48,019 nt of DNA from Phycisphaerales bacterium (GCA_016741915.1 JACVCS010000024.1:1-48019); one strand, 5' to 3'. Shown: positions 26,213-34,595, counted from the first letter of the stretch. A program made the numbers and translations. The notes: generated from the letters alone by a model not told the origin.

Positions 26213-26911
26213 ATGTCGAACCAGAACGAGAAGCACGACGAAACCGCCACGACGACCGCCGCCGCCGCACCATCCGGGGATAAGCCCCTGACCGCGGCCG
26301 AGTCGATCGCCGCCAACGCGTACATCTCATCCGCGGAGCCCATGACGCGCTCGGGGATGAACTGGTTCGTCCTCCGCGTGGCGAGCAACAAGGAAACCTC
26401 CGTTCGCGACACGCTGCTGCGCAAGGTGCAGATCGAGCACATGACGCACCTGGTCGGGCGCATCCTTGTCCCCACCGAGAAGAAGAAGACCATCAAGGGC
26501 GGCAAGCAGAAGGTCACCGAAGAGAAGCTCTACCCCGGGTACGTCTTCGTCGAAATGAAGCTCGAAGACGACGGGCGCATCCCGCAGGACGTCTTCTTCC
26601 TGATCAAGGAAACCACGGGCGTGGGCGACTTCGTCGGCACCAAGGGCCGCCCGACCCCGATGAAGCAGCACGAGATCGAGAAGATGCAGTTGGCCTCGAT
26701 GAAGGTCGAGGACATGCCGCAGATCAAGCTGGTCTTCGAGAAGGGCGAGGCCGTCACGATCAAGGAAGGCCCGTTCCAGGGTTACGAAGGCACGGTGGAC
26801 GAACTGCTCCCCGAGAAGGGCCTGGTCCGCGTGCTGGTGACGATCTTCGGTCGTCAGGCGCCGGTGGAACTGGAAGAGTGGCAGATCGCCAAGGCCGACG
26901 AGATGGTCTGA
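26213..26911 (+). CDS. nusG: Transcription termination/antitermination protein NusG
   Basis: 232 residues; binds RNA polymerase and promotes processive elongation, coupling to Rho or the ribosome. After a low-complexity leader of about 48 residues (Thr/Ala-rich), the NGN domain starts at MNWFVLRVASNKETSVRDTL and continues through LYPGYVFVEMKL. The KOW motif is EAVTIKEGPFQGYEGTVDEL near residue 180. An insertion (KKKTIKGGKQKVTEEK) lies before the LYPGYV strand. It sits in the conserved order secE-nusG. Ribosomal protein genes rplK/rplA do not follow here; a terminator does. Confidence 0.95.
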   Translation: MSNQNEKHDETATTTAAAAPSGDKPLTAAESIAANAYISSAEPMTRSGMNWFVLRVASNKETSVRDTLLRKVQIEHMTHLVGRILVPTEKKKTIKGGKQKVTEEKLYPGYVFVEMKLEDDGRIPQDVFFLIKETTGVGDFVGTKGRPTPMKQHEIEKMQLASMKVEDMPQIKLVFEKGEAVTIKEGPFQGYEGTVDELLPEKGLVRVLVTIFGRQAPVELEEWQIAKADEMV

Positions 26912-26949
26912 GGCCTTCGGCACGGAATCACATCAACGCACGTTTCACG

Positions 26950-26980
26950 GCACGGCTCTTCGGAGCCGTGCTGTCGTTTT
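26950..26980 (+). terminator. Rho-independent terminator after nusG
   Basis: GCACGGCTC-TTCG-GAGCCGTGC, a perfect 9-bp stem with a UUCG tetraloop, followed by TGTCGTTTT. It ends the rpmG-secE-nusG unit against the convergent HEAT-like gene. Confidence 0.88.
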
Positions 26981-27006
26981 GCCGTGTTCTTCCTTGCTCG
27001 CGCGTG

Positions 27007-29196
27007 TCAGAACGTCAGGGCGTTGGCGCTCATCGACGACGTGCGTTCCGTCCAGCGCCGGCGCAGTTCCGCGGTGAGCTTTGCGTGGGCGCGTTCCGCG
27101 CGCGTGCGGATCGCTCCGTCGTCGCGGGCTTCGCTTACCAGGACCAGGTCGACCGCGTTGATCATCTCGGTGATGCCATCGGCGCTGTACGCCGCGGCGC
27201 GTTCGCACGCCCAGAGCCCCGCGTGGATCTCGCGGGTGTGCTGCGAGGCGAGCAGTTGCAGGATCGTCTCACGCCCTGTTGCGTGCAGGGCGTGATCCTG
27301 TCGAGCGTGACCGACGATGAGCAGGCCCAAGGCCGCGGCCGATCGTGCACGATGATTTGTCTCACGGTGGCAGACTTCGCGCAGGGCCGCTGTCAGTTCG
27401 TCGTGACCGGCGAGTGGCTCGCGCCGGGCGAGGCGTGTGATGGACTCGATCGCGGAAGCACGCACGCGGGCCTCTGGGTCGCGCGTGGCGAGGTCGATCA
27501 GAACGCGGCGTTGCAGATCGGTATCGAGTGCGGAGCCGATGAGTCGTCCGGCTGCGCCCGCGGCCGCGGCGCGCGGGCGGCTTGTCCGCTCCAAGGCCGC
27601 CTCACTGGGCTCATCAACCACGCCGCGAAGGAACGAGAGCAGTTCGCTGGCGTGCCTGATCACCCGGCCGGTGCGTACGGCCTCGACGATCCGGGCGGTG
27701 TCGGTCTGCGGCTCGCCGATGATCAGCCGCTCGATGGACTCCGCTCCCGCGGTCGATGCGCCCGCGGCGGAGCGTTTACGCATTCGACGCTCGAGCAGCG
27801 GGTCGCTCGGGGCGCTGGCCAACCTCAGCAACACGGCGCGGGCCAGATCGCGCTCGCTCGGGCTGGCGCTGCGGAGCAGCGTTATCGCCAGCGCGGTGCG
27901 CTGATCGCTGGGGAGAGATTCGCTTCGCACGGTGGCGAGGAGGGCCAGCGAAGCGTGCCGCCCGACGCGCGGGTGCGGATCGAAGACAAAGTCGCGCACG
28001 CACGTTGGTTCGGGCGCGGTGCGTGTGCACGCGGTGCAGGCGACAAGACGGACGAGGGCGTTGGCGTCGGTAAGACGCTGCGCGAGGGCCTCGTCGCGGA
28101 GTTGCGTGCTCGCGATGAAGCCGCTGCGTTGTACCCAGCGGACCGCGCCGATGCGGCTCTGCGGCGGCAGTTGATCGATGACCGCCAGATCGCGCTCATG
28201 GGCCGAGACGCGCTGGGCCTGCGCGGCGGTGGTTCGCTGCGTGCTCGCGCCGGTGGACCCGGCGGCTTCGCTGCGCGTCAGCGCCGCACGGCGCGGGTTG
28301 AGCAGAAGGAACGAGCGGTCCATACGCCACGCGACCGAATCGCCCGGCAGCGGCGCACGGAGTCGTTCGGCGCACGCGCCGCTGAGCGTCGGTTCGACGA
28401 TGAGCCTCCACGCGGCGGCGCCCACGACGGGCTCGCCCCCGCGACGCAGGATGCCGCGGAGCATCATCACCGCGGGGTGGTCGGGCTCGCTGAGCCACGA
28501 CATGCTGGGGCGTACGGCACGCCAAGCCGCGGGCTGAAGGGCGGCCATGCGTACCAGGGCGCTGATCACCCCGGCGCAGCGGTGCACGTCCGCGGCCTCG
28601 GCCGACCGCGCGAGCGCCGCCACGACGAGTTGACGACCACGGTCATCAAGATGAACGCAGCGCGAGAGCGTATCGAGCGTTGCTTCCGCGCTGCGACGGT
28701 CGGTTTCGCTTGAGGTCGGATCGCGAAGAATCTCCGCGACCGCGTCCGCCAGTTCCGAGATCGGTCGATCGCCAACCGCGAGCAACGCCCCGGCCCGCAG
28801 GTGCGCCGGGCCGAATCGAACCGCTCGCTCAACCGCCGCGCGGATATGTTCACCCCCAAGCGACCAGGCCATCGACCGGGCGTCGTCGGACATGACCCCC
28901 CAGCGGGCGACAATGCGGGGCAGCGACGCCGGCTCCTTCTGGCGCTGCAAAAACGCCAGTTGCACGCCCAGAATGCTCGGCGGTTGACGCTCGCCAGCAA
29001 GCTGATCGATCAGCCCCGCGTCGATCTCACGCGAGGGTTGCTCCGGCGTTGTGGGTGGATTTTCAGCCTGAGAGGCGGGTTTTGTCGCTTCGCCCGTCAT
29101 CCGGGTCTGCCCGGGGGGTTCGTGACCCGGCGGCGTGGGCGGTGCGTCGGCACCGTCTGGACGCAACCGCGATGTCGGGCGAGCGAAAAGTCTCAT
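27007..29196 (-). CDS. HEAT-repeat-like helical protein
   Basis: 729 residues, unknown function. After about 55 Pro/Thr-rich residues the protein is almost entirely alpha-helical, with repeated segments such as ARVRASAIESITRLARREP, ARSAAALGLLIV, and DANALVRLVACTACTRT. These are typical of HEAT/Armadillo scaffolds that bind other proteins. No signal peptide, membrane segment or catalytic motif is evident. Start at the ATG at 29196; the internal ATG at residue 33 is also possible. The antisense frame across 26878-28713 is a shadow of this gene. It converges on nusG and diverges from the DUF2617-like gene. Confidence 0.75.
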   Translation of the reverse strand: MRLFARPTSRLRPDGADAPPTPPGHEPPGQTRMTGEATKPASQAENPPTTPEQPSREIDAGLIDQLAGERQPPSILGVQLAFLQRQKEPASLPRIVARWGVMSDDARSMAWSLGGEHIRAAVERAVRFGPAHLRAGALLAVGDRPISELADAVAEILRDPTSSETDRRSAEATLDTLSRCVHLDDRGRQLVVAALARSAEAADVHRCAGVISALVRMAALQPAAWRAVRPSMSWLSEPDHPAVMMLRGILRRGGEPVVGAAAWRLIVEPTLSGACAERLRAPLPGDSVAWRMDRSFLLLNPRRAALTRSEAAGSTGASTQRTTAAQAQRVSAHERDLAVIDQLPPQSRIGAVRWVQRSGFIASTQLRDEALAQRLTDANALVRLVACTACTRTAPEPTCVRDFVFDPHPRVGRHASLALLATVRSESLPSDQRTALAITLLRSASPSERDLARAVLLRLASAPSDPLLERRMRKRSAAGASTAGAESIERLIIGEPQTDTARIVEAVRTGRVIRHASELLSFLRGVVDEPSEAALERTSRPRAAAAGAAGRLIGSALDTDLQRRVLIDLATRDPEARVRASAIESITRLARREPLAGHDELTAALREVCHRETNHRARSAAALGLLIVGHARQDHALHATGRETILQLLASQHTREIHAGLWACERAAAYSADGITEMINAVDLVLVSEARDDGAIRTRAERAHAKLTAELRRRWTERTSSMSANALTF

Positions 29197-29547
29197 GCGG
29201 AGCGCATTATCGGCCCGACAGTGTGGTTGGCTGAAGAGTCCGCGGCGCGTGGCCGTGGGTCGATGCGGAACTGAAGAGGCAAAGTTTGCGCGAGAGGGGC
29301 GGTTCGGAGCCGCTAGATCTTGTGCACCACAACCGACAGATCGCTAGGGAATGTGAAGTTGGGGGTTGTAGCAGGTGTGCAGCCGTGCTAGGGTCATTCC
29401 CGATGTTTGGAATTCCTCCAGACATTGCCGGGTCCCTCCCGTAGCATGGGCCCGACTGATCATGGACGGTCAGACTCCTGCCCGGTGCGTGGAAAAGGGG
29501 AACCCCCCGGTTTCTCAAACGCAGCCGCGGCGTGCAGAGCACTTCCC
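29197..29547. other. Divergent intergenic region
   Basis: About 350 bases between the HEAT-like gene (minus) and the DUF2617-like gene (plus). Apart from one weak promoter candidate at 29366-29394, nothing recognisable was found. Confidence 0.5.
29366..29394 (+). promoter_or_regulatory. Weak promoter candidate for the DUF2617-like gene
   Basis: TTGTAG (29366-29371) and TAGGGT (29389-29394) with a 17-base spacer. Each box differs from consensus at two positions. It would give a leader of roughly 145 bases. Confidence 0.25.
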
Positions 29548-30195
29548 ATGAACGCGACGACCAAAGTTCAATCACCGGCCGTGCACAACCTGTTCCTGTA
29601 TCGCAAGGCGTTGCATCCGGAGTTGTTCCAGATGAAGGCCCGTCGGGCGATCTCGCACGGGACGTACGATTTCGAGGCGTGGCTGATGAACGGTTCGCAC
29701 ATGCTGCGGTTCCAGCATCGGGCCTTCTGTCTCAGCGAGCTGCTCTCCGAAAAGGACAGCGGGCTGCCCACCGCAGGGGCGGTTGCGAGTTTCCCGTGTC
29801 TGGGTGAAAAGGACTACGAGCATCCATTCGCCTCCGAGCACGTGCACTACATCACCACGATGCAGACCGAGACGCTCAGCGAGAACCTGTATCGCAGCAC
29901 GTACCAGGAGATGCTCGCCTTTGCGGGTGAGACCAACGCGCTGGTGGTGAAGTGGAGCGATGCACCGGCGGGGGCGATGAGCGTGGGGGCCGGGGTGGGG
30001 GCGCATCAGAACGGGCACGGGGCGCACAACGGGCACTCGGCAACACACGGCGGCGGCGGGGCGTCACCGGCGGGTCGGAACCTCTCGATCCTGGATATTC
30101 AGCGCTTCAGCAAAGAAGTCCACGCACAGAGCTACCACCTGTTCGCTTCGTCGGGGTTGGTGCTGCGGACGCAGACGATCTTTGAGCATAAGTAG
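29548..30195 (+). CDS. DUF2617-like protein with a His/Gly-rich insert
   Basis: 215 residues from the ATG at 29548, where the family-like sequence begins; upstream in-frame codons read through non-coding-like sequence. The pattern (LFLYRKALHPELF; then HMLRFQHRAFCLSELL; SYHLFASSGLVLRTQTIFEH at the end) resembles DUF2617, a family of unknown function I know from planctomycetes and actinobacteria. Between the two halves (about residues 145-175) lies a Gly/His-rich stretch with GHGAHNGHSATHGGGG, probably a flexible loop. No membrane segment or signal peptide. Not linked to neighbouring genes by an obvious operon. Confidence 0.65.
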   Translation: MNATTKVQSPAVHNLFLYRKALHPELFQMKARRAISHGTYDFEAWLMNGSHMLRFQHRAFCLSELLSEKDSGLPTAGAVASFPCLGEKDYEHPFASEHVHYITTMQTETLSENLYRSTYQEMLAFAGETNALVVKWSDAPAGAMSVGAGVGAHQNGHGAHNGHSATHGGGGASPAGRNLSILDIQRFSKEVHAQSYHLFASSGLVLRTQTIFEHK

Positions 30196-30264
30196 GCACT
30201 GGGCATTAGGCACTGGGCATCAGGCACAAGGCACTGGGCACTCGGCACTCGGCATTGGGCACTG
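30194..30264. repeat. Short degenerate tandem repeat (GGCACTGGGCAT-like)
   Basis: Directly after the stop of the DUF2617-like gene, about seven imperfect copies of GGCACTGGGCA(T) or its half GGCACTC follow each other. No coding or hairpin role is apparent. Confidence 0.8.
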
Positions 30265-30295
30265 GGGATCGTCGGGGTGTTTGATTGATTTCGGG

Positions 30296-31141
30296 TCAGT
30301 TGTTGCCGCCGGCGTTGGTTGCGCCGGGGGCGTTGTAGCTGGTTGAGAAGGCTTCGACGGTGTTGTCTCGGTAAAAGCCCAGGCCCGCGATGAAGATGCC
30401 GGTGGCGGTGACGTTGGTGGCGCTGGTGACGGTGCATCGGCTGATGATGTTCCCCGTTGCGGTGGCGGTGTTCAGCGAGATGCCGCGGAGCAGTGGGGTT
30501 CCGGTGCCGTTGTAGATGATCTGGGACACGAAGCAATCTTCGATCAGCGTTGCTGCGGAGCTGACGCTGATCCCGGTGATGGCGAGGTTGACGTCGGTGG
30601 CGGTGGTTGTTGAACCGGTATCGATCACGCGGCAGCGGCGCATGGTGCATGACCTTGCGTTTGAGCTGTTCAGCGCGATGCCGTTGAGCTTGCCGCCGAC
30701 GAGGGTGAGGTCCTCAAAGACGACGTTGTTCACGGCTTGGGATGTGCCCAGGCAGGTGCCCCCGCCGATGATGCGTCCGTTTCGGATCACGACGTTGCTG
30801 GCGGCGGTGGTGAAACCGATGGCATAGGCGCTGGTGTTCGTTGATCGCACGGTCATGCCGTTGAGATCGATCGTGACGTTGTCGGAGGCGATGATGATCG
30901 GGCTTCCGTTGGTTGTCAGATCGGTGGTGAGCAGGTACGACCCGGGCTGAGAGATGGTGGTTGCGGCGGTGATTCGGATTCGGCCGTCGTCGGGGGTGGT
31001 GACCTTGGTGTAGATCTCGTCGAGGGTTCGCCCGGTGGACGACACCGCGCCGCCGGGCGGGGTGAGCGGGCCGGCGAGCACGATCGAAACGAACGCTGTC
31101 ACGGCGCAGGCGACGACGATGGCGGTTCGGCGGGTCTTCAT
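30296..31141 (-). CDS. Secreted right-handed beta-helix protein (paralogue 4)
   Basis: 281 residues from the ATG at 31141, with AGGAG about 10 bases upstream. Signal peptide (TAIVVACAVTAFVSIVLA), then AGPLTPPGGAVSSTGRTLDEIY, nearly identical to paralogue 3. PGSYLLTTD and VTIDLNGMTVRS lead into a short beta-helix. Unlike the three tandem copies it lacks the D/N-P-x-A-N C-terminal tail, ending GATNAGGNN. It may be a shortened or separately evolving copy. It lies between the tandem repeat and the 131-bp duplication. Confidence 0.82.
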   Translation of the reverse strand: MKTRRTAIVVACAVTAFVSIVLAGPLTPPGGAVSSTGRTLDEIYTKVTTPDDGRIRITAATTISQPGSYLLTTDLTTNGSPIIIASDNVTIDLNGMTVRSTNTSAYAIGFTTAASNVVIRNGRIIGGGTCLGTSQAVNNVVFEDLTLVGGKLNGIALNSSNARSCTMRRCRVIDTGSTTTATDVNLAITGISVSSAATLIEDCFVSQIIYNGTGTPLLRGISLNTATATGNIISRCTVTSATNVTATGIFIAGLGFYRDNTVEAFSTSYNAPGATNAGGNN

Positions 31142-31304
31142 CGGAACGGGCTCCTGGCGACAGATCATGCTGAGAGGTCGTCGGCGGACAAACACAAGAC
31201 TACACGCGCGCTGCGAGGTGTGCAGGCGGTTTTGTGCGGCCGCGCGTTCTTCGGGTGCGCGGGCGTTTGCCCAGTTTCACAGTTTGAATGTCCGGAAGGC
31301 TGGT

Positions 31305-31435
31305 TACTCGCGTTGCACGCTGGCGATGGTCAGGTCGTCGGAGAGGTCGATCTGGCCCGGGTCGATGCCGCCGCCGGCGAAGCGGCGCACGGCGCTCAAG
31401 AGCAGTTCGACGTCTTGTTCGATGGAGTGGCTCGG
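31305..31435 (-). repeat. Direct repeat copy of a phosphatase gene 3' end (outer copy)
   Basis: 131 bases match 32689-32819 with a single mismatch (T at 31428, C at 32812). The copy encodes the last ~43 residues of the SpoIIE-type phosphatase and ends in a TAA stop where the full gene has TAG. With the second copy it brackets a 1.25-kb insert. Confidence 0.95.
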
Positions 31436-31650
31436 CGTGCTCCAGCCGGTCCCGTTGCGATCTGTTGCTTCTCGAGGGTGTTCTGATAAATGTCGACGAC
31501 AGCCTGAACGGTGGTGCGCGAGACCATGGCGGCGTAGCGGATTGCCCGTAAAAGCCGCTGCAGGTCGCCGCGCTCGCTCAGCCCCTTGTCGGCGAATGAC
31601 TTGTCGGGGAGTTTCTCAATCGCATCTTTGGTGAGTCTGTACACGGGCAT
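31396..31650 (-). pseudogene. Remnant of a NucS/DUF91-like PD-(D/E)XK nuclease gene
   Basis: 84 codons. The start (MPVYRLTKDAIEKLPDKSFA then GLSERGDLQRLLR) matches what I know as the N-terminus of a widespread NucS-like/DUF91 endonuclease family. The next residues, AIRYAAMVS then TVQAVVDIYQNTLEK, match a segment that in that family comes after the catalytic core (after IELKR...). The core between them is missing, as if deleted in frame. The last ~18 codons run out of frame into the duplicated phosphatase 3' end. No active enzyme is expected. Confidence 0.6.
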
Positions 31651-31858
31651 GACCGAAATAATACTTCACAAAGCGACGTGCTGCCTCTTCGCGACACCTC
31701 CGCGCAACACACCAATCTTTGCCCCGACCCGGGGTTGAGCCGCAATGCCATCGGCTTTCAACGGATTCTGCGGTGATACTGCGATCCGCCTCCGCGCTCG
31801 CTTGTGGCACAGACCTTGCCGCGTCGGGTCGAGAAGCACAACGCCGTCTTCCTTACGG

Positions 31859-32413
31859 TTACTCCGGCCACACGCCCCTTTGAACTGACGCGAGCGTGGT
31901 GGACGTCGGTAGTGCTACACGTTTCGGGCGATCCTTTGGTCCCCACAACCAGAGCAGGGCGCATCGGTCATCGACAAGTCGTCCAGCGGTTCTTAGTACG
32001 TTCTGAAAGTGCACGCGATTCTCCTCCGGCGAAGAAGAGTGGAACGTCAGAGCATCGACATACATCCAAGCAACGTGAGACATCCACGCCTTAAGATGCA
32101 TTTCGCTCTCGGGCGGCACTTCTTCCCACATCCTCCATTTCGTCTCGAGAGCCGCTCCTGTTTCTGGATCGAGCGTTACTTCACCGCACGCGTTGATATA
32201 GGGCTCTGATGAGGTACCGATGTGGTATGGCGTTTCACCGACACGCCACTCGATGTATTGCATGCATTGGGGGTCTTCTCCGAAGCGTCGGATCGTCGCT
32301 GCCGCGGATTCGCCGAACTCGGAGTTGACGAGATGCCGTACTTCTTCGAACTCAATGCGACGTACGTGCGTCAGAAGGAGGATAACCGTGGGAAATCCGC
32401 TTTCGCTCTCCAT
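31859..32413 (-). CDS. Orphan hypothetical protein in the small island
   Basis: 184 residues, no family recognised. The start at 32413 (MESESGFPTV) is decided by GAGGA 7 bases upstream; in-frame ATGs at 32419 and 32488 are poorly placed. The protein is acidic and soluble-looking. It has tryptophan-rich motifs (IEWRVGETPY, KWRMWEEVPPE, WMSHVAWMYVDAL) and ends RGVWPE. No signal peptide or membrane helix. It lies between the two 131-bp direct repeats, and DNA just upstream of it has much lower GC than the rest of the window, suggesting acquisition from elsewhere. Confidence 0.6.
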   Translation of the reverse strand: MESESGFPTVILLLTHVRRIEFEEVRHLVNSEFGESAAATIRRFGEDPQCMQYIEWRVGETPYHIGTSSEPYINACGEVTLDPETGAALETKWRMWEEVPPESEMHLKAWMSHVAWMYVDALTFHSSSPEENRVHFQNVLRTAGRLVDDRCALLWLWGPKDRPKRVALPTSTTLASVQRGVWPE

Positions 32414-32688
32414 GCTCATATCCTCATGTGCGAAGCACTGCAATCCATCGATGTATTCGGATTGACTCGATTTTCGAGCATGCGGCACTCACCGAAAATC
32501 ATGCAAATGATTGTGTTTGTCGATCGTTGCAAGAATCGTTGGGATTTGCATGCAGAAGCGCACATTGCAGATAATACGTGTGAGGCGCTGTGAGTGGAGC
32601 CGTAGCTCGTGAACGCGATGGCTCTGTGCCATGTCCGTATGTCAAGTCGAACGGTGTGCGTGGGTTCGGACTTCTCCGTTGTCATCGC
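32414..32688. other. Low-GC segment between orphan CDS and phosphatase gene
   Basis: No convincing gene. By hand count 82 of 180 bases in 32401-32580 are G or C (about 46%), clearly below the surrounding genes. A minus-strand frame (32416-32685) starts right after the phosphatase stop but overlaps the start region of the orphan CDS and resembles nothing known. Confidence 0.55.
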
Positions 32689-34511
32689 TACTCGCGTTGC
32701 ACGCTGGCGATGGTCAGGTCGTCGGAGAGGTCGATCTGGCCCGGGTCGATGCCGCCGCCGGCGAAGCGGCGCACGGCGCTCAAGAGCAGTTCGACGTCTT
32801 GTTCGATGGAGCGGCTCGGGGCGAGGGATTCGAGGACTCTTCGGCGGCCGAACTCGTCGTGCGGGTCGATTGTCGAGCCCGTGCCGGGCGAGGGCGTGGG
32901 GGGGAGTGGCGTCGAGGGCGGGGGGCCGACCTTGCTGGAATCGGGGGTGCGGGTTTGGCGTTGCTCGGTGACGCCGTCGGAGAAGACGATGAGGCGCGAG
33001 CCGCGGGAGAGGATGAGTTCGGCGGGCTGGTAGGGGATGGAGGGTTCAACGCGGAGGGGGAGGCCCTGACCGGCGTCGGTTTCGACGGCGGGCTGACGGA
33101 GTTCGCCCGTGCTTTCGCGGACGACCCAATAGCCGTGCCCGGCGTCGACGTAGGTGAGCACGCCGGTGTGCACGTCGAGCAATGCGGCGAACATGGAGAC
33201 GAAGGCGTTGTCGGGCATCTTGCTGGCGAGGTGGCGGTTGAGTGCGTTGAGGGAGAGGGCCAGGTCGGCGGTGTTGTGCAGGGCGGCGGTGAGGTAGCTC
33301 TGGGTCATCGCGCCCATCATCGCGGCGGGGACGCCCTTGCCCGAGACATCGCCCATGAACAGGGCGACGCGGCGGTCGTCGAGCGGGAAGATCTCGAACA
33401 GGTCGCCCGCGACGTAGCGCCCGGGCTCGACGTGCAGGCAGTACGCGGCGCTCAGCACGCGCCCGCGCGTGGGGGGCAGGATCGTCTGCTGGATCTGCAG
33501 CGCGGTGGACATCTGCTCGGTCATGACGGCGCGCTGGACTTCCAGCTCGCTCTTGCGCATCGATGAGAGCGTCAGGGCGCAGACATCCGCGACGGCCTGG
33601 CAGAACGCCGCCGCGTCGTCCTGGATGCGCATGTGCCCTTCGCGACAGTCGAGGTAGAGCGCGTGGGTCATCACGCCGTTCTGCATCACCGGCACGCACA
33701 TGCACGTCTGCACGCCCACCAGCGAGTGCGTGTGCGCCAGCGAGTCCGTTCCGCGGCGGAGTTTCACCGCCTGCCCGCCTGAGGCGGCGCGGATCAGGCT
33801 GCGCGAGAAGACGATCGTGTCGGTGCGGTGACTGTCGGAGAGCACCTCGAGCACGTGGATCTCGTTGTGCGGCAGGTCAGGACGCACGAAGGCAACAACC
33901 GAAAAGCCGGTGGCTTCTTTCAGCGTCTGCACGACGACGCTGGCGAGTTCCAACTCGGTGCGCACGGTCTGCGTGCGTTTGGCAACGTCGAGGAGGAGTT
34001 CGAGGCGTCGGCGGTGGATGGTCTCGCGCGGGGCGTCGCCGAGGGTGAAGAGACTCTCGTGCGAAGGTGAGACGTCTTGCAGCGGCGCCACCGCGCCGGT
34101 GACGGCCCGCGCGTCGGCGATGGAGGAGACGAGGCGGAGCGTCCACGGGCCGATCTTGAGTTGATCGCCGGGGGAGAGCGGGGCGTCTTCGTTCTCGTTG
34201 AGGCGGACGTTGTTGATGTGGGTGCCGTGGCGGCTGGTCAGATCGCGGACAGTGACCCGGCCGGCGGGGTCGATCTGGAACCGGCAGTGCTCGCGTGAGA
34301 TGCTCAGTTCGTGCTCGGGGGTTTTCAGTTCGCACTTCACGGAGCGCCCGAGGACGGCGGTGCCCGGGTTGGGAAGCGTGAAGGGATCCAGCCGCGGACC
34401 TTCGATGACCTCAAGGCGGAGCGTCGAAGTTGAGCCGCCGGCGCGGTGGGTGCGATTGATGAAGCCCGCGGGTTCGGCTTCGTTGAGCGGGTTGTTCTCC
34501 GACGCGGGCAT
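32688..34511 (-). CDS. FHA-GAF-SpoIIE type Ser/Thr phosphatase
   Basis: 607 residues from the ATG at 34511; a TTG at 34520, with GGATGG better spaced before it, is an alternative. An FHA domain (about residues 35-130: LGRSVKCEL, ISREHCRF, TSRHGTHINNVRLNE) should bind phosphothreonine. A GAF-like domain follows (about 165-320), then a coiled linker, then a PP2C/SpoIIE (RsbU-like) phosphatase domain: VAGDLFEIF, FMGDVSGKGVPAAMMGA, LTYVDAGHG, LIVFSDGVTEQ, and DDLTIASVQ at the end. The metal-binding aspartates of this fold are present. Such proteins typically act on anti-sigma-factor antagonists. A Pro-rich loop lies after SDGVTEQ. Its 3' end is duplicated at 31305-31435. Confidence 0.92.
   Translation of the reverse strand: MPASENNPLNEAEPAGFINRTHRAGGSTSTLRLEVIEGPRLDPFTLPNPGTAVLGRSVKCELKTPEHELSISREHCRFQIDPAGRVTVRDLTSRHGTHINNVRLNENEDAPLSPGDQLKIGPWTLRLVSSIADARAVTGAVAPLQDVSPSHESLFTLGDAPRETIHRRRLELLLDVAKRTQTVRTELELASVVVQTLKEATGFSVVAFVRPDLPHNEIHVLEVLSDSHRTDTIVFSRSLIRAASGGQAVKLRRGTDSLAHTHSLVGVQTCMCVPVMQNGVMTHALYLDCREGHMRIQDDAAAFCQAVADVCALTLSSMRKSELEVQRAVMTEQMSTALQIQQTILPPTRGRVLSAAYCLHVEPGRYVAGDLFEIFPLDDRRVALFMGDVSGKGVPAAMMGAMTQSYLTAALHNTADLALSLNALNRHLASKMPDNAFVSMFAALLDVHTGVLTYVDAGHGYWVVRESTGELRQPAVETDAGQGLPLRVEPSIPYQPAELILSRGSRLIVFSDGVTEQRQTRTPDSSKVGPPPSTPLPPTPSPGTGSTIDPHDEFGRRRVLESLAPSRSIEQDVELLLSAVRRFAGGGIDPGQIDLSDDLTIASVQRE
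32689..32819 (-). repeat. Direct repeat: 3' end of the phosphatase gene (inner copy)
   Basis: Partner of the copy at 31305-31435, offset 1384 bases, 130 of 131 bases identical. This copy is the one in frame with the intact phosphatase gene. Confidence 0.95.
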
Positions 34512-34595
34512 AGAGATCAAGATACACCATCCTCGGGCGTTTGGACGGGTGCCTCGCGTGGGAAATCGTGCGTTGCCTCGGAAAACGTGGGTGCG

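Noticed and set aside
26878..28713. Plus-strand frame of about 611 codons after nusG
   Set aside because: Runs through the nusG terminator and is antisense to the helical HEAT-like protein.
30194..30264. Possible CRISPR array
   Set aside because: Units are about 12 bases, adjacent and degenerate; no spacers of even length and no cas genes.
32416..32685. 89-codon minus-strand frame after the phosphatase stop
   Set aside because: Overlaps the start region of the better-supported orphan CDS; no ribosome binding site or homology recognised.
31305..32819. Insertion sequence
   Set aside because: No transposase and no terminal inverted repeats; the flanking repeat is a gene 3' end of 131 bp, far longer than target-site duplications.
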